Below are positions 9,345-17,506 of a stretch of DNA of 64,000 bases, piece after piece (within the stretch, counting starts at the first letter, position 1; each line of letters opens with the position of its first letter). Source of the stretch: Nostoc linckia FACHB-104 (GTDB lineage Bacteria; Cyanobacteriota; Cyanobacteriia; Cyanobacteriales; Nostocaceae); contig NZ_JACJQJ010000021.1 in NCBI RefSeq assembly GCF_014696615.1, positions 1 to 64,000 of the forward strand, written 5' to 3'. The notes below the pieces were generated by a model, which had not been told where the DNA came from, searched no databases, and saw only the letters and a list, made by a program, of their open reading frames with translations. The position numbers and the translations under genes are program-made.

Positions 9345-9514
9345 TTTGCTAATTGCATAGCTTCAAATCACAGAAAACCATAGCTAAATGAGTAAAATTC
9401 CAGATAAACACCTAAATTCTACTTTTTACTATTGATTAAATCCACAAATCTACCCATCTCAGGCATAAAGCTATCCCATTATCTTGAAAAAGAAAGATTT
9501 TAGGAGTATTTACC

Positions 9515-9940
9515 ATGTCTGTGACAACTCGTGGTTCTGCTGCTGTAGATAAAGCGCAACGTCGTCTCGCCTTGCTGAAATCTATTGATGAAAATTTGGA
9601 TCTAGGAAACGGATTAAGTATCGAAGCCTACACTCGCTTACTTGATAATACCCGTGCTGTTGTGGAAGCCCATAATACGCTTTTGTCCAACCTTGACGAA
9701 TCCCGTAAAACAGTAACCCAAATGGACAAAGCACTCTCAGAACTTTCTGAACGGATGCTAAGTGGAGTCGCAAGTGTCTACGGTAAAAATAGCATCGAGT
9801 ACTCCAAAGCAGGTGGTTCTAACCGCAGACGAGGTAAAAAATCTCCTTCTCCAGTTCCGCCAGTTGTAGAAACTCCCAACCCGCAACCCGTCCCAACTGC
9901 AATTTTACAGGAGCCAACTAACGGGCGAGTTAAGAATTAG
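9515..9940 (+). CDS. Small conserved-looking coiled-coil protein, function unknown
   Basis: The 141-residue protein has helical, charged residues 1-90 with regular leucine spacing (AVVEAHNTLLSNLDESRKTVTQMDKAL), suggesting a coiled coil. A short basic run (NRRRGKK) and a proline-rich tail of about 35 residues follow. There is no signal peptide or membrane segment. The ATG follows ttaggagt about 10 bases upstream (near 9499-9506), a good ribosome binding site. I do not recognise the family. The tail composition and coiled coil suggest a scaffolding or binding role, which is only inference. Confidence 0.65.
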   Translation: MSVTTRGSAAVDKAQRRLALLKSIDENLDLGNGLSIEAYTRLLDNTRAVVEAHNTLLSNLDESRKTVTQMDKALSELSERMLSGVASVYGKNSIEYSKAGGSNRRRGKKSPSPVPPVVETPNPQPVPTAILQEPTNGRVKN

Positions 9941-10293
9941 TATGATAGCGTTTCTCATTTAGACGCAGTACAAAATTATATCGCCAACTGTAGGGGCATG
10001 GGCACTGCCCTGCCCTGCTACGCCTAGCAGGAGTTGTGATACAAGCAATGCTGTTAATAGCCATGATTATATATGTCTTTAGTACAAGCTATTTAAATTA
10101 AAGTTCGACTTTAGATAGACGAGAGCAGAAAATATTAAAGCTAACTTTGTAAGGAAATCGCAATAAAAAATAAAGCAATTGTCAAAAGCTTCTGCCTAAA
10201 AATCAATTCCAGAAGTTGAGAAATCGCTCTCTAAAATTTAGCCAATTAATTAGTGGCATAAAATCATCCCAAAAGGAAATCAAGGAGCATAAA
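9941..10293. other. Gene-free stretch upstream of the repeat protein
   Basis: About 350 bases without a supported gene. It includes a GC-rich stretch at 9990-10035 (ggggcatgggcactgccc and a cctagcagg hairpin) that resembles dispersed Nostoc-type repeat fragments; a related 'gtgcccctac' piece lies at 37305-37325. The rest is AT-rich leader for the gene at 10294. Confidence 0.5.
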
Positions 10294-10836
10294 ATGAGCA
10301 GAAAAAATAGTTTATTTTACACAGTTGCTAGCCTCATGGGAGTTGCCGGAACTATGGCTTTACTAACACTCCCAGCATCTGCTGCATCCAAATCAAATGA
10401 AACTAAAATTAGTGAAGCGCCCATAAACAATAGTTTATACTCTCAAACGGGAGGCGCTAGTGATGGTTTTGGTACTCAAATGCAAGGATATCCAAACAAT
10501 AATACCGTCACTCCCAACGGACAAAACCTGAACAACAACACCAATCAAGGATATCCAAATAATAATACCGTCACTCCCAACGGACAAAATCTGAACAACA
10601 ACACCAATCAAGGATATCCAAATAATAATACCGTCACTCCCAACGGACAAAACCTGAACAATAACACCAATCAAGGATATCCAAATAATAATACCGTCAC
10701 TCCCAACGGACAAAACTTAGATAACACCGGCGGTTCCCAAAGCGATCCAAACTTTAATAATGGCACTAATGGTTCAGGTGTTAACAATAACACAGGCAGT
10801 GGAAGTTCTGGTCAAGGTGTGAGAGCCTTGTGGTAA
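10294..10836 (+). CDS. Secreted asparagine-rich repeat protein
   Basis: The 180-residue protein has a clear Sec signal peptide, with a hydrophobic core about residues 10-25 and an A-S-A-A cleavage region near residue 30. Residues 64-147 are four tandem copies of a 21-residue unit (core QGYPNNNTVTPNGQNL), the last one truncated. The tail is rich in Gly, Asn and Ser. The DNA repeats are nearly identical (63-bp period, 10483-10734), which suggests recent expansion. The ATG at 10294 is chosen because aaggag at 10282-10287 precedes it and the signal peptide starts there; a longer TTG reading from 10216 is unlikely. It is probably an extracellular or wall-associated protein of unknown role. Confidence 0.8.
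   Translation: MSRKNSLFYTVASLMGVAGTMALLTLPASAASKSNETKISEAPINNSLYSQTGGASDGFGTQMQGYPNNNTVTPNGQNLNNNTNQGYPNNNTVTPNGQNLNNNTNQGYPNNNTVTPNGQNLNNNTNQGYPNNNTVTPNGQNLDNTGGSQSDPNFNNGTNGSGVNNNTGSGSSGQGVRALW
10483..10734 (+). repeat. 63-bp tandem repeat inside the secreted protein gene
   Basis: Units start at 10483, 10546, 10609 and 10672. Units 2 to 4 differ from one another by only a few silent or single-base changes, while the last unit diverges after 'ggacaaaac'. Near-identity at silent positions shows recent duplication or gene-conversion-like homogenisation. Confidence 0.9.
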
Positions 10837-10871
10837 CTCCTCATAACTTCCCTTGTTTATGAACCATAGAG

Positions 10872-10903
10872 AAAATCCAGATTGATGAGTCTGGATTTTT
10901 TCT
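10872..10903 (+). terminator. Rho-independent terminator of the repeat-protein gene
   Basis: A perfect 10-bp stem (aaaatccaga 10872-10881 with tctggatttt 10890-10899), an 8-base loop and a following T tract, 36 bases after the stop codon at 10836. Confidence 0.85.
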
Positions 10904-10944
10904 AGTAATTTTTTGTGCTTTCAAATAATTGCTTGGCTAGAGAT

Positions 10945-11020
10945 TAATACCAATTCTGCAAAATATAGCTAAACGTAGGCAGCAGAGGGAGAATTATCTG
11001 TAGCCTGGATTGAGAGAAAT
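10945..11020 (+). repeat. Dispersed repeat family B, copy 1
   Basis: Shares 'taataccaattct', 'caaaatat', 'taggcagcag' and 'gagaattatctgtagcctg' in order with 29735-29829. It lies just before the L,D-transpeptidase gene and may contribute its leader. Confidence 0.75.
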
Positions 11021-11036
11021 AATATAAGTCAATAAT

Positions 11037-11579
11037 ATGTTTAAGAAAACAGGCATACTAGGAATTTTAATTTATAGTTTTGGGTTATTATGCATTAGCC
11101 CAAAAGTTGCTTTATCCTCCGAAGCAGAACTCACATCTAAACTACGAGAATATTCAGTTATTCAAAGAGCTAATAATAATAGAACTCAACCTACTCACTT
11201 AGTAATTAGCGTTAGTCGCCGTCAAGTAAGCCTATATCGAGGCAAAACACGAATTAAAAGTTATCGCATTGCAGTAGGTCGTCAAGGTTGGGAAACTCCA
11301 ACTGGTAATTTCCAAGTACAACAAATGTTCAAAGATCCTACTTGGATAAATCCTTTAACAGGTAAGTCAATTCCTGGAGGCGATCCCGAAAATCCTCTAG
11401 GTCGTTATTGGATTGGATTTTGGACAGATGGCAAAAATTGGGTTGGTTTTCATGGTACCCCAAATCCTGAGTCTGTTGGTAAAGCAGCCTCACATGGTTG
11501 TATTCGGATGTATGGCAATGATGTTCAGCAGTTATTCAGCCAGGTACGTATTGGTACACCAGTGTCAGTAATTGAATAA
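11037..11579 (+). CDS. L,D-transpeptidase (YkuD domain), exported
   Basis: The 180-residue protein has an N-terminal hydrophobic segment (about residues 6-26) that reads as a signal peptide or anchor. A YkuD domain covers about 55-180, with the catalytic motif HGT...SHGCIRM; the nucleophile is Cys155 and the paired His is 153. Such enzymes crosslink peptidoglycan stem peptides or attach proteins to the wall in the periplasm. The gene is convergent with the last gene of the T4SS-like cluster, 23 bases away. A shared function in wall remodelling is possible but not shown, because the two are on opposite strands. Confidence 0.9.
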   Translation: MFKKTGILGILIYSFGLLCISPKVALSSEAELTSKLREYSVIQRANNNRTQPTHLVISVSRRQVSLYRGKTRIKSYRIAVGRQGWETPTGNFQVQQMFKDPTWINPLTGKSIPGGDPENPLGRYWIGFWTDGKNWVGFHGTPNPESVGKAASHGCIRMYGNDVQQLFSQVRIGTPVSVIE

Positions 11580-11602
11580 TTCGTATAGTTGCAAATCCCT
11601 AT

Positions 11603-12154
11603 TCACTGTGAAACTCTAACGCAAGGTGAAGCACTTTTAGCATTAGTATCAGGATAAACGGCTAAAGTATGATACTCAGGATTACTATCTCCATATAAAA
11701 TACGGAAAGTATATAACTTAGTTCCTTGACCTTCAGTAATCACTGTTAAAAGCGTATTACTAGCATTGGGTAAACCCGGAATTGCTAATTTTTTAATTCG
11801 TCTGAGTTGAATTACATTTGCCGAAGAGTTTTGGCAATCTCCTGTACTAGCTTGTTCACCAAACTGCATACACATTGGCCCATCAAAATCTACAGTTACC
11901 TGTGATGGGTCATTTAACCAAACTTTTTTAATCTTCTCTCCTGATGGAATAAAACTTAAGTTTGTACCTTGTTGATACCAAACTGTAATAGTAGGTACTA
12001 CTCCACTTAAACCTTGCGCTTGACAAGAAAAAATTGAACGGAGAACAGAGTTTTCTGCTACTGCACGTCCTGCTAATAATAAAACTGCCGCAGCAAAACT
12101 TGTAGAAACCAGAGGAAGGAAATAGGGATTCTTGAGGGGTTTGATTAATTTCAT
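11603..12154 (-). CDS. VirB9/TraK-like outer-membrane channel component (T4SS)
   Basis: The 183-residue protein has a signal peptide (hydrophobic about 13-31, AVA cleavage region). A beta-rich body follows with VKKVWLNDPSQVTVDFDG-like N-part and LLTVITEGQGTKLYTFRILYG near residues 135-160, a pattern seen in VirB9/TrbG/TraK proteins. It is shorter than typical VirB9, closer to the TraK type. In T4SS it would form the outer-membrane core with VirB10. It is the last gene of the minus-strand cluster and is separated from the VirB10-like gene by 158 bases that hold a perfect hairpin. The call depends partly on context. Confidence 0.6.
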   Translation of the reverse strand: MKLIKPLKNPYFLPLVSTSFAAAVLLLAGRAVAENSVLRSIFSCQAQGLSGVVPTITVWYQQGTNLSFIPSGEKIKKVWLNDPSQVTVDFDGPMCMQFGEQASTGDCQNSSANVIQLRRIKKLAIPGLPNASNTLLTVITEGQGTKLYTFRILYGDSNPEYHTLAVYPDTNAKSASPCVRVSQ

Positions 12155-12271
12155 GGCTCAACTGGGGACAAAACAATTCAAAATTCAAAATTCAAAATTA
12201 TGCCCTGTTAGCTTTCATTTTTGAATTTTTAGTACAGAGGCAATTACTCGCGTCTCTTTAAATATCGACAA

Positions 12272-12299
12272 GGAATGAAGTATAAAAATACTTCATTCC
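12272..12299. terminator. Perfect 12-bp hairpin between VirB10-like and VirB9-like genes
   Basis: The arms are ggaatgaagtat (12272-12283) and atacttcattcc (12288-12299) with an aaaa loop. It lies 13 bases past the VirB10-like stop and 118 bases before the VirB9-like start in transcription order. No strong T run follows on the minus strand, so it may be an mRNA-stabilising or processing element or a partial attenuator rather than a full terminator. Confidence 0.6.
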
Positions 12300-12312
12300 C
12301 CATCATTAACAT

Positions 12313-13896
12313 TTAAAACTCAATTGGTTGATTGACGTAGATTTCTACTTCTGTGCCGGCTGGTAAAAACCAAACGTTAGTTCGCTGCATCATCTCAGCA
12401 GCAGCTTGTTGATTGCGTTGGGCAATTTGGGGAACTACGGTGTTCATCCCACCTTCTAATACGCCAGCCAAAAGATTACTTTGAGGATTGGTACTGCTAA
12501 CAACAGTACCGCCAGCATTAGTAGTCACCACTTGAGATTCACTACGATTCATTAATTCGGCGGCTTTACCCAAACCACCCAAGACAAACATACCTAAATC
12601 CATGCCGGCAATAGATGACCCACGATTGGGGAATTGTTGAGCTAGCAAAGGTCTACCGTGGGCACCGCGAATAATCATGGCATTGGACGGTAAACTATTT
12701 TCAGTCATTTCATTCCCATTTTTAGCGATCGCTTTCACTACATCTAGTTGTAGTAAGCCTTGGTCAGAAAGAGAGCGAATTTCTGTCAATAATTCCGTAC
12801 CCGCAGGTATAGCGACTTTGCCATCTGCACTTTTTAAGGGTTGTTGTAACTGCACTACGAATGTATTTTGAGGTGTTTCGTCCTCATTGTTAGAGCCTGC
12901 ATTCATGGTTTGTCCAAATACAGCCGTCGCCAAAACACCTTTAACACTACTCCCAACTGCAATAGATTTTTCACTCTGCTTTCCTTCTTTAGCAGCAATT
13001 AGGGTTGACTGTTCTGTTGGATTTTCCGTCGTAGTTTCTGGTGTTGGCGTGGCTTCAGGCTGGGAATTATTCGCCTGTTGCGCCATCTCAGGATTATTGG
13101 TATTAGGATTACTGGCCGTTTCCGAATTATTCACATCCCCTTGTGCTTGGTCATTGGTACCAACTTGACCATAGCTCCCTAACTTAGCTAAACTTGCCCA
13201 CATTTGATATGGATCTAATTTAGGTTTAGGAGTAGCGTTAACCGCTGGTTTAATCTCAGGTTTAATATTTGGCTGTGCAGCAACTACTTGAGGTGGTGGT
13301 AAAGGTTGAGAGTTGACGGCTGTTTGTGGTGGTTGGGGTACGTCAACAATCCGTTCAACTGTGACTATGCGAGGTGCGTTGCTTTTGATTGCAGGTCTTG
13401 ATGCGATCGGCTGTGGTGGTATTTGTATACCTCTTAGCTGTTGTTGTGCTAGTTTCACAGCCTCAGCTTGTTCTGTGAGAGCTAATTTAGTTTTGAGAGT
13501 CTCTATTTCTAATTCTGGCTGCGGAGATTCACTAACTACTGGCGATTTCACATCTGGAGAGGTATTCTTCTTTTTCGTTTTTTGACTACTACCACTCATC
13601 ATCTGCGTTAAAAAGCCACCAGCAACCAAAACTACAGCCAAGGTTGTTGTACCTACTAACCCTAGCTTGGCAAAGGGATTAGAGGAGAGAGATTGCTCTG
13701 TTTTTACTGATTCTGGTTGAGCAATTGGCGATTCAAAAATAACTAATTCTTCTGCTTCTTCATCACTGGTCAATGGTAAATCTTCGTTTTCCAAGCCAAC
13801 TAATTTGGCCATTCTTAATTCCCAATCTAGAGACTCTAGTTCTAGTGGGTAATGATGATGGGTGGAACTTTTTGCTGAACTTGAATAGGGAGTCAT
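12313..13896 (-). CDS. VirB10/TrbI/TraB-like T4SS core protein
   Basis: The 527-residue protein has VirB10 architecture: a cytoplasmic N-terminus (about 1-70), one membrane segment (about 72-95), a long Pro/Gln/Asn-rich periplasmic spacer (about 100-305), and a C-terminal domain (about 310-527) with PAGTELLTEI and, at the end, FLPAGTEVEIYVNQPI, both typical TrbI/VirB10 strand motifs. VirB10 bridges inner and outer membranes and senses ATP use by the channel ATPases. It lies 8 bases downstream of the second VirB8-like gene, implying one transcript. This is among the firmest T4SS assignments here. Confidence 0.85.
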   Translation of the reverse strand: MTPYSSSAKSSTHHHYPLELESLDWELRMAKLVGLENEDLPLTSDEEAEELVIFESPIAQPESVKTEQSLSSNPFAKLGLVGTTTLAVVLVAGGFLTQMMSGSSQKTKKKNTSPDVKSPVVSESPQPELEIETLKTKLALTEQAEAVKLAQQQLRGIQIPPQPIASRPAIKSNAPRIVTVERIVDVPQPPQTAVNSQPLPPPQVVAAQPNIKPEIKPAVNATPKPKLDPYQMWASLAKLGSYGQVGTNDQAQGDVNNSETASNPNTNNPEMAQQANNSQPEATPTPETTTENPTEQSTLIAAKEGKQSEKSIAVGSSVKGVLATAVFGQTMNAGSNNEDETPQNTFVVQLQQPLKSADGKVAIPAGTELLTEIRSLSDQGLLQLDVVKAIAKNGNEMTENSLPSNAMIIRGAHGRPLLAQQFPNRGSSIAGMDLGMFVLGGLGKAAELMNRSESQVVTTNAGGTVVSSTNPQSNLLAGVLEGGMNTVVPQIAQRNQQAAAEMMQRTNVWFLPAGTEVEIYVNQPIEF

Positions 13897-13904
13897 AGGG
13901 AACC

Positions 13905-14651
13905 TTAGGGCGATTTTTCAGAACAACTTTTATCCTGGATGTCACAAACTTTATAAATTTTCAGTCTCGCCTCACCAATGCGGTAAGCTGCCAATTGTAA
14001 TGGCACAGGTGCATTAGGTAAGGAAGCGACTTCTTCATCTGTGGCTTGGACAAAAATTTGTTTATTAATTGCTTTTGACTGGCCAAGTCTATCGGAACCA
14101 TTAAAAACTAATTGATTAGCAAGCATCTCGACTTTCCATTTTCCCTCAGCTATTTGCGTAGGTTGGGAAATTCTTTGAATGACTAATATCTGCTCAGTTG
14201 CTCTATTAAAATTTTCTAATTGGTTATTAGGGCTTAAATTAGTAATTTCTGTTTGTAATTTAGGTTGAAATTCTGGTGTTACTAATTCTGAAGTAATATC
14301 CCAAACTGTTTTGGGCGGCTGCTTTTCTGACCAAGTCAGCATGAGAGTCATGGCTTCACCCACAAAGCGCCGGATTGTTTCTGGATAACGTTCGATATTT
14401 TCTTGGGGGTCTACTGTAATCGACTGACCATCAATTAGTTGCACTAAACTTTGCAGTGTAGTTTGCTTATTTAGCTGTTGCAGAATTGACCAGTGAAACA
14501 TCAATATGAGTAAAGTTAACAGATGTAATCCCAAAGTGGCAACTGCGAATAATGGTAAGATGCTAGTTTTTTTATTTTCGGTTTTTAGTATTTGCATTGG
14601 ATGCTGAATTTCAATTAAATAATAATTTTCATCTAAACTATAAACATACAA
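13905..14651 (-). CDS. VirB8-like T4SS inner-membrane protein, paralog 2
   Basis: The 248-residue protein has one N-terminal membrane helix (ILPLFAVATLGLHLLTLLILM) and a soluble periplasmic domain. It is clearly related to the preceding gene product: both have TFG/TLGLHL in the helix, then a '(F/L)VQ(M/L)(V/I)DG' motif, a short acidic linker, '(A/T)IR(Q/R)FV' and 'W(S)(G/E)K.PP'. Single-helix proteins with this layout in T4SS clusters are usually VirB8/TraE type, scaffolds for channel assembly. Met19 at 14597 is a credible alternative start. The gap to the next gene is 8 bases. The VirB8 call rests on topology, position and paralogy rather than strong identity. Confidence 0.6.
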   Translation of the reverse strand: MYVYSLDENYYLIEIQHPMQILKTENKKTSILPLFAVATLGLHLLTLLILMFHWSILQQLNKQTTLQSLVQLIDGQSITVDPQENIERYPETIRRFVGEAMTLMLTWSEKQPPKTVWDITSELVTPEFQPKLQTEITNLSPNNQLENFNRATEQILVIQRISQPTQIAEGKWKVEMLANQLVFNGSDRLGQSKAINKQIFVQATDEEVASLPNAPVPLQLAAYRIGEARLKIYKVCDIQDKSCSEKSP

Positions 14652-14723
14652 AAAAAGAACTATTTAAAGAAAGCTCTCTTTTCTTCTAGCTTGGCATAAC
14701 GAGATTTTTTCACACTGTTCTAC

Positions 14724-15551
14724 TTATCTAGTAAATGAACCAGACTTTGGTGCTTGGAGACATTCATTAGATTTAGCTCCATTGACGTTATCATAGGCAT
14801 CTAATAAACACAAATTCCGCATTTCATAGATTTCTAATCTATCTGTCCTGGTACTGTATATTGCTTTTTGCATATCCGTCATTCTCTCAGTTTGGGGATA
14901 TTCAAAATAATCAACAGATCGTACTAATAAATCTTTATTAAAAGGTACAATGAGCCTTTGATTCTCAGATTCTTTATTTTGAATCAAATCAGCTACCATC
15001 CCAACTTCCCATTTACCAGGTGCAATTTGTTTGGGAGGGTAAATTCTTTTGATGACTAATTTACCGGAAATAATTTGTCTAGGATTATTGGCGAAAACTT
15101 CTGGGGGTGTCATATCCGCAATTTGGCTTAAGAAACCTTTGCGGAAATCTTCAGAGAAGCCAAAACTAGCTATCCAACTACTAGTAGTGACTTTTTGACT
15201 ACCACCAGAAGGGGTTCTAATGAGTATTCCTCGGTCTAGTTGCGGGTTACTAACTTCTTCAATATTTTGTGGTGGTAATTTTCCCGACCAGTTAAAGACG
15301 GCTATCATCGTTTTACTGACGAATTGCCTAATCGCTTCTGGATCTCTGGCTAAATCATCAGTAGCCGTAACAGCTTTACCATCAACCATTTGCACGAAAT
15401 TTGGCTGTTTACGGACGCTGAGTTTTTGAATATTCAACCCTTGCAAGATTAAAAATAGTAGAACAAACAGATGCAATCCAAAAGTTGCGATCGCAAATGT
15501 TGTCAAAATACTTCCACCAGTACGTTGTTTTTTCTCTAATAGCCTAACCAT
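14724..15551 (-). CDS. VirB8-like T4SS inner-membrane protein, paralog 1
   Basis: The 275-residue protein has one N-terminal membrane helix at about residues 15-40 and a periplasmic domain sharing ordered motifs with the 248-residue protein downstream (VQMVDGKAVTA, EAIRQFVSKTM, NWSGKLPP). The start abuts the stop codon of the VirB6-like gene, so the two are translationally coupled. It differs from its paralog by a longer middle segment with a Gly/Ser stretch and by a Cys-containing C-terminus (NLCLLDAYD, NECLQAP). Two non-identical VirB8-like subunits would allow a hetero-oligomeric scaffold, which is inference. Confidence 0.6.
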   Translation of the reverse strand: MVRLLEKKQRTGGSILTTFAIATFGLHLFVLLFLILQGLNIQKLSVRKQPNFVQMVDGKAVTATDDLARDPEAIRQFVSKTMIAVFNWSGKLPPQNIEEVSNPQLDRGILIRTPSGGSQKVTTSSWIASFGFSEDFRKGFLSQIADMTPPEVFANNPRQIISGKLVIKRIYPPKQIAPGKWEVGMVADLIQNKESENQRLIVPFNKDLLVRSVDYFEYPQTERMTDMQKAIYSTRTDRLEIYEMRNLCLLDAYDNVNGAKSNECLQAPKSGSFTR

Positions 15552-16601
15552 CTATATCCTCTGCTTTACCCATGAAGTTGCATTACTAATGGCGTTAAAG
15601 ACTGCAAACCCGCCAGCCGCAGCCACCAATAAAGATAAAATTGGTGCCAGAATTCCCAAAAAAATCATGAACCACATTAAGTCTGGGTCAGCATTCGCAT
15701 CTTGCGCTGGGCCGTTGATAATCACGGCGGCTGTTAAAACAGCAGTAATATTAAATGAAATTTTGGCAATTCCTACAGCAATAAACCCAGTCAGCCAAGC
15801 AAAAATTGGTTTACCTGCTACAGGTAGTAAGGAACCACCTACCGCTAATGGCCCTAAAGCTGCTATCAGCAACATGGTAGCCTCCATCAAATTTTGGAAG
15901 GCATATTGTAAAGAAACTAAAAAGTTCTTAATACTCGTTTGAACTGTAGAACCTAACAAAGTATTAAATGAAGTTTCCGAAACATTTCCTGTGCCATAAG
16001 CAATCTGATTGACTTTATTTTCTAACCTTTCAATCCAGGTTTTATTGCCATATAAATTTTTATATTCTTGCCAAAGGTTATTAATTTTTTCTGTCGCTTT
16101 CACAAAACATTGCGATTGTTGTTCACCCTGCAGTGATTGACAAGGACGCAGCAACGCACCCGCAACTTCTTCTGCAACACTCATATTCAGTGCTTGCTGA
16201 TAAACTTGGTTCGCATCTGCGGTGGTGACTACTTGTTGATTAACTGAATTAATAAAGTTGCGTACCCCTAAAGTTAAATTAGAAAGGATACTGCCATTCG
16301 CCGAATTATTTAATAAAATCACCACCACAAACGGCCAAATCATTGATGAAATGGGGCGAGAAAATTCACTTTCCAAAACATCCTTTAGCCATTGCAGTAG
16401 AAAAAACAATAAAGTTCCTACTGCAAAAAATATACCTAAATTAGTTAAAGCCCCATATATATTTTCATTGGGATTATTTTGTAATAAATCTAGCCATTGC
16501 TTATCCCAACTTTCGGCAATACTTCTGGCAGTTGTTGCTCCATTGCCGATAATATCATTAATCCCTGTTGACGCAGAGATTTGTAAAATATAAAACTGCA
16601 T
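15552..16601 (-). CDS. VirB6/TrbL-like polytopic T4SS channel protein
   Basis: The 349-residue protein has about six hydrophobic segments: one around 55-70, one around 88-100, and a cluster from about 230 to the C-terminus. A large soluble loop at 115-225 contains two to three Cys. The AALGPLAVGGSLLPVAGKPIFAWLTGFIAVGIAKISFNI stretch reads like TrbL/VirB6. These proteins form the inner-membrane part of the translocation path. It follows the VirB5-like gene by 95 bases, a gap that contains three 10-bp direct repeats, and it directly abuts the next gene. Confidence 0.75.
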   Translation of the reverse strand: MQFYILQISASTGINDIIGNGATTARSIAESWDKQWLDLLQNNPNENIYGALTNLGIFFAVGTLLFFLLQWLKDVLESEFSRPISSMIWPFVVVILLNNSANGSILSNLTLGVRNFINSVNQQVVTTADANQVYQQALNMSVAEEVAGALLRPCQSLQGEQQSQCFVKATEKINNLWQEYKNLYGNKTWIERLENKVNQIAYGTGNVSETSFNTLLGSTVQTSIKNFLVSLQYAFQNLMEATMLLIAALGPLAVGGSLLPVAGKPIFAWLTGFIAVGIAKISFNITAVLTAAVIINGPAQDANADPDLMWFMIFLGILAPILSLLVAAAGGFAVFNAISNATSWVKQRI

Positions 16602-16612
16602 AAATTTCTTAA

Positions 16613-16638
16613 TCGGCGTTTATCGGCGTTTATCGGCG
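16613..16638 (-). repeat. Triple 10-bp direct repeat upstream of the VirB6-like gene
   Basis: Three copies of tcggcgttta-like sequence in tandem in the 95-base gap between the VirB5-like and VirB6-like genes. They lie within about 35 bases of the VirB6-like start and may affect the leader. No function is assigned. Confidence 0.6.
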
Positions 16639-16696
16639 GTTAATTTGCTTCTTCATCCACACTTATTTCTGGATAACGCTACGCAAACCAACGTAT

Positions 16697-17485
16697 TTAC
16701 TTCTCTTTTCTACCCGATAAATCCATTTGAGAAGTTGTGCGTAACAGCCGCGCAGCCTCCACCGCCGAATCAACTCGGCGAGAGCGATTATTCTCATCCA
16801 TTTGCTGGGAAATATTCGCTAAATTCAAATTGGAATATTGCAAGAAATGATTTACTTGCATTGTCTGAGCAAGGGTTTCCCCCACTATTTTCGATTGTTC
16901 GTTTTGAATCCTAATAGTTTGCATCTGTAAATTAGATTGACCAGCACTTAAGAGAGCGCTTAAACCAGGAATGCCCGCCGCAGCAATTTGGCCAGCTTTT
17001 TGCTGAAAATCTTGGATCAAATTTTGATTGGTTTCATCTGCTTGCTGGGTTATTTTGGCAATATTTTCCAGGGTATCTTCTGTATTTTGCAACTTAACTT
17101 TGCTTCTAATTTGCCCATTTTTCCCCAACACACTCGCTATCGAACTTCGGGTAATTAGTCGGTTGATTTCATTATTAACTGCCTTAGATTTGAGAGATGG
17201 ATTATTATCAAATCTATCGGATATTGAGTAGAGAATAATATCATCACTTACCTTTTCACCCGCAGTAATGGGGTTGGGTAAATTGAGTTGTCCTGTAGAG
17301 TTAGTTATGGCACTTTGAGATTGAATTTCTACAGGCTTTAATGTGCCAGTTAAATTATTTTGGAGATATCTTTGTAAATCTCCTGAGTAGGACTGAAAAT
17401 CAGTTAATACTTGCCCTAATTGGGCTGTTGCTGGTAGGGTTACCAACAATCCTAAACCCAAAGTCAATAAAAGAGTTTTTCGCAT
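16697..17485 (-). CDS. VirB5/TrbJ-like periplasmic T4SS protein
   Basis: The 262-residue protein has a signal peptide (LLLTLGLGLLVTLPATA) and a mature helical, Gln/Asn-rich body with long coiled-coil-like helices. A short hydrophobic Ala/Gly segment lies near 165-180 (AAAGIPGLSALLSAG). In T4SS clusters this size, export signal and helical content, next to VirB4 and VirB6, fit VirB5/TrbJ, which caps or assembles the pilus. Position supports the call more than sequence identity. It lies 21 bases after the ATPase gene. Confidence 0.6.
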   Translation of the reverse strand: MRKTLLLTLGLGLLVTLPATAQLGQVLTDFQSYSGDLQRYLQNNLTGTLKPVEIQSQSAITNSTGQLNLPNPITAGEKVSDDIILYSISDRFDNNPSLKSKAVNNEINRLITRSSIASVLGKNGQIRSKVKLQNTEDTLENIAKITQQADETNQNLIQDFQQKAGQIAAAGIPGLSALLSAGQSNLQMQTIRIQNEQSKIVGETLAQTMQVNHFLQYSNLNLANISQQMDENNRSRRVDSAVEAARLLRTTSQMDLSGRKEK

Positions 17486-17506
17486 AGTTTTTTCTAGTAA
17501 ATTTCT

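Noticed and set aside
9145-9360. 71-codon frame of Leu/Tyr heptads as a protein
   Set aside because: It is the translation of the 21-bp tandem array, has no ribosome binding site, and the frame stays open only because the unit is divisible by three.
10435-10713. Minus-strand 92-codon frame antisense to the repeat protein
   Set aside because: Repeated frame arises from the 63-bp coding repeats on the other strand.
12887-13585. Plus-strand frames opposite the VirB10-like gene
   Set aside because: They are shadows of its Pro/Gln-rich low-complexity region.
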